In this document: piece after piece, positions 5,352-5,564 of the stretch
Position numbering within the stretch: position 1 is the stretch's first letter
Layout: each line of letters opens with the position of its first letter
Made by a program: the position numbers and the translations under genes
Assembly: GCA_029256645.1 (NCBI GenBank)
Contig: JAQSXM010000256.1
Location: forward strand, 1 to 5,564
Direction of reading: 5' to 3'
Origin: Sporomusa sp.
GTDB lineage: Bacteria; Bacillota_C; Negativicutes; Sporomusales; Sporomusaceae
Length of the DNA: 5,564 nt
The notes under the pieces: model-generated
The model's database searches: none
What the model was told of the DNA's origin: nothing
Seen by the model: only the letters and a program-made list of their open reading frames with translations

Positions 5352-5564
5352 ATGCCAGAACAAGATCGGAGAACCATTGAGGTACGCGGGTTTCTGCATT
5401 TGTATAAAGTTTTTAAGGAGAAAAACTGGCCTAGCCCATTAGTCATTGAGCTTGAGGGGCCTACTACAGGCACTCTGCTGGCTGAGAAACTAGAGATCTG
5501 CCTTGATGAAATTGAAATAATTTTTGTAAATGGTTTCGCACAGTCTTTAGATTATCCTATTCAG
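5352..5564 (+). CDS. Second MoaD/ThiS-like protein, 5' part (partial)
   Basis: The first 71 codons are visible and the frame is open to the window end. The pattern follows the ubiquitin-like sulfur carriers: an N-terminal strand IEVRGFLHLYKVF, the GPTTGTLLAEKLEI helix region, then IEIIFVNGFAQSLDY, parallel to IHLIMVNGIGCEFEQ in the carrier at 2469-2705. The two are clearly diverged, so this is not a recent copy. The decisive C-terminus (Gly-Gly or not) lies outside the window, so sulfur-carrier function is unproven. AAGGAGG (5338-5344) seven bases ahead of the ATG supports the start. Expression is probably from the sigma-54 promoter about 300 bases upstream, under the neighbouring activator. 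Its place suggests a role in the same cofactor or oxidoreductase module. Confidence 0.8.
   Translation, partial: MPEQDRRTIEVRGFLHLYKVFKEKNWPSPLVIELEGPTTGTLLAEKLEICLDEIEIIFVNGFAQSLDYPIQ

Overview
The window looks like a piece of a moderately AT-rich Firmicutes (Clostridia or Negativicutes type) chromosome, probably from an anaerobe. The grounds are strong purine-rich ribosome binding sites, AT-rich intergenic DNA, transcription-terminating riboswitches, an aldehyde:ferredoxin oxidoreductase and a sigma-54 activator of the AcoR type. The genus cannot be fixed by reading. All confident genes are on the + strand.

Layout. Positions 1-111 hold the 3' end of an unrecognised gene. Positions 112-616 form a long leader with two RNA aptamers in series, both resembling the Moco/tungsten-cofactor riboswitch family. 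Each ends in the same GCAAAGGAAG element, and each time that element is also the 5' strand of an intrinsic terminator. The leader precedes a complete aldehyde:ferredoxin oxidoreductase gene (617-2356), closed by a strong symmetric terminator (2366-2391). Next come a 78-residue MoaD/ThiS-like sulfur carrier ending in Gly-Gly (2469-2705), a sigma-54 activator with GAF, PAS, AAA+ and HTH regions (start best placed at 2781, end 4775), and a 576-base gap. That gap holds a 15-16 bp inverted repeat around the palindrome ATTGCGCAAT and a full-consensus sigma-54 promoter (5022-5037). The window ends inside a second, diverged MoaD/ThiS-like gene (5352 onward).

How the parts fit together (inference). 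The oxidoreductase uses a tungsten (or molybdenum) bis-pterin cofactor and a 4Fe-4S cluster to interconvert aldehydes and carboxylic acids with ferredoxin. Its mRNA appears to be made in full only when cofactor is available, checked twice in series. MoaD-like carriers provide the sulfur for the pterin dithiolene, so the two small genes probably serve cofactor assembly. The sigma-54 activator is flanked by a good sigma-54 promoter ahead of the second MoaD-like gene and a weaker candidate ahead of the first. It may therefore switch on the cofactor/enzyme module, and perhaps itself, in response to a small molecule sensed by its GAF/PAS region. The outstanding observations are the tandem riboswitches and the sigma-54 control of MoaD-like genes.
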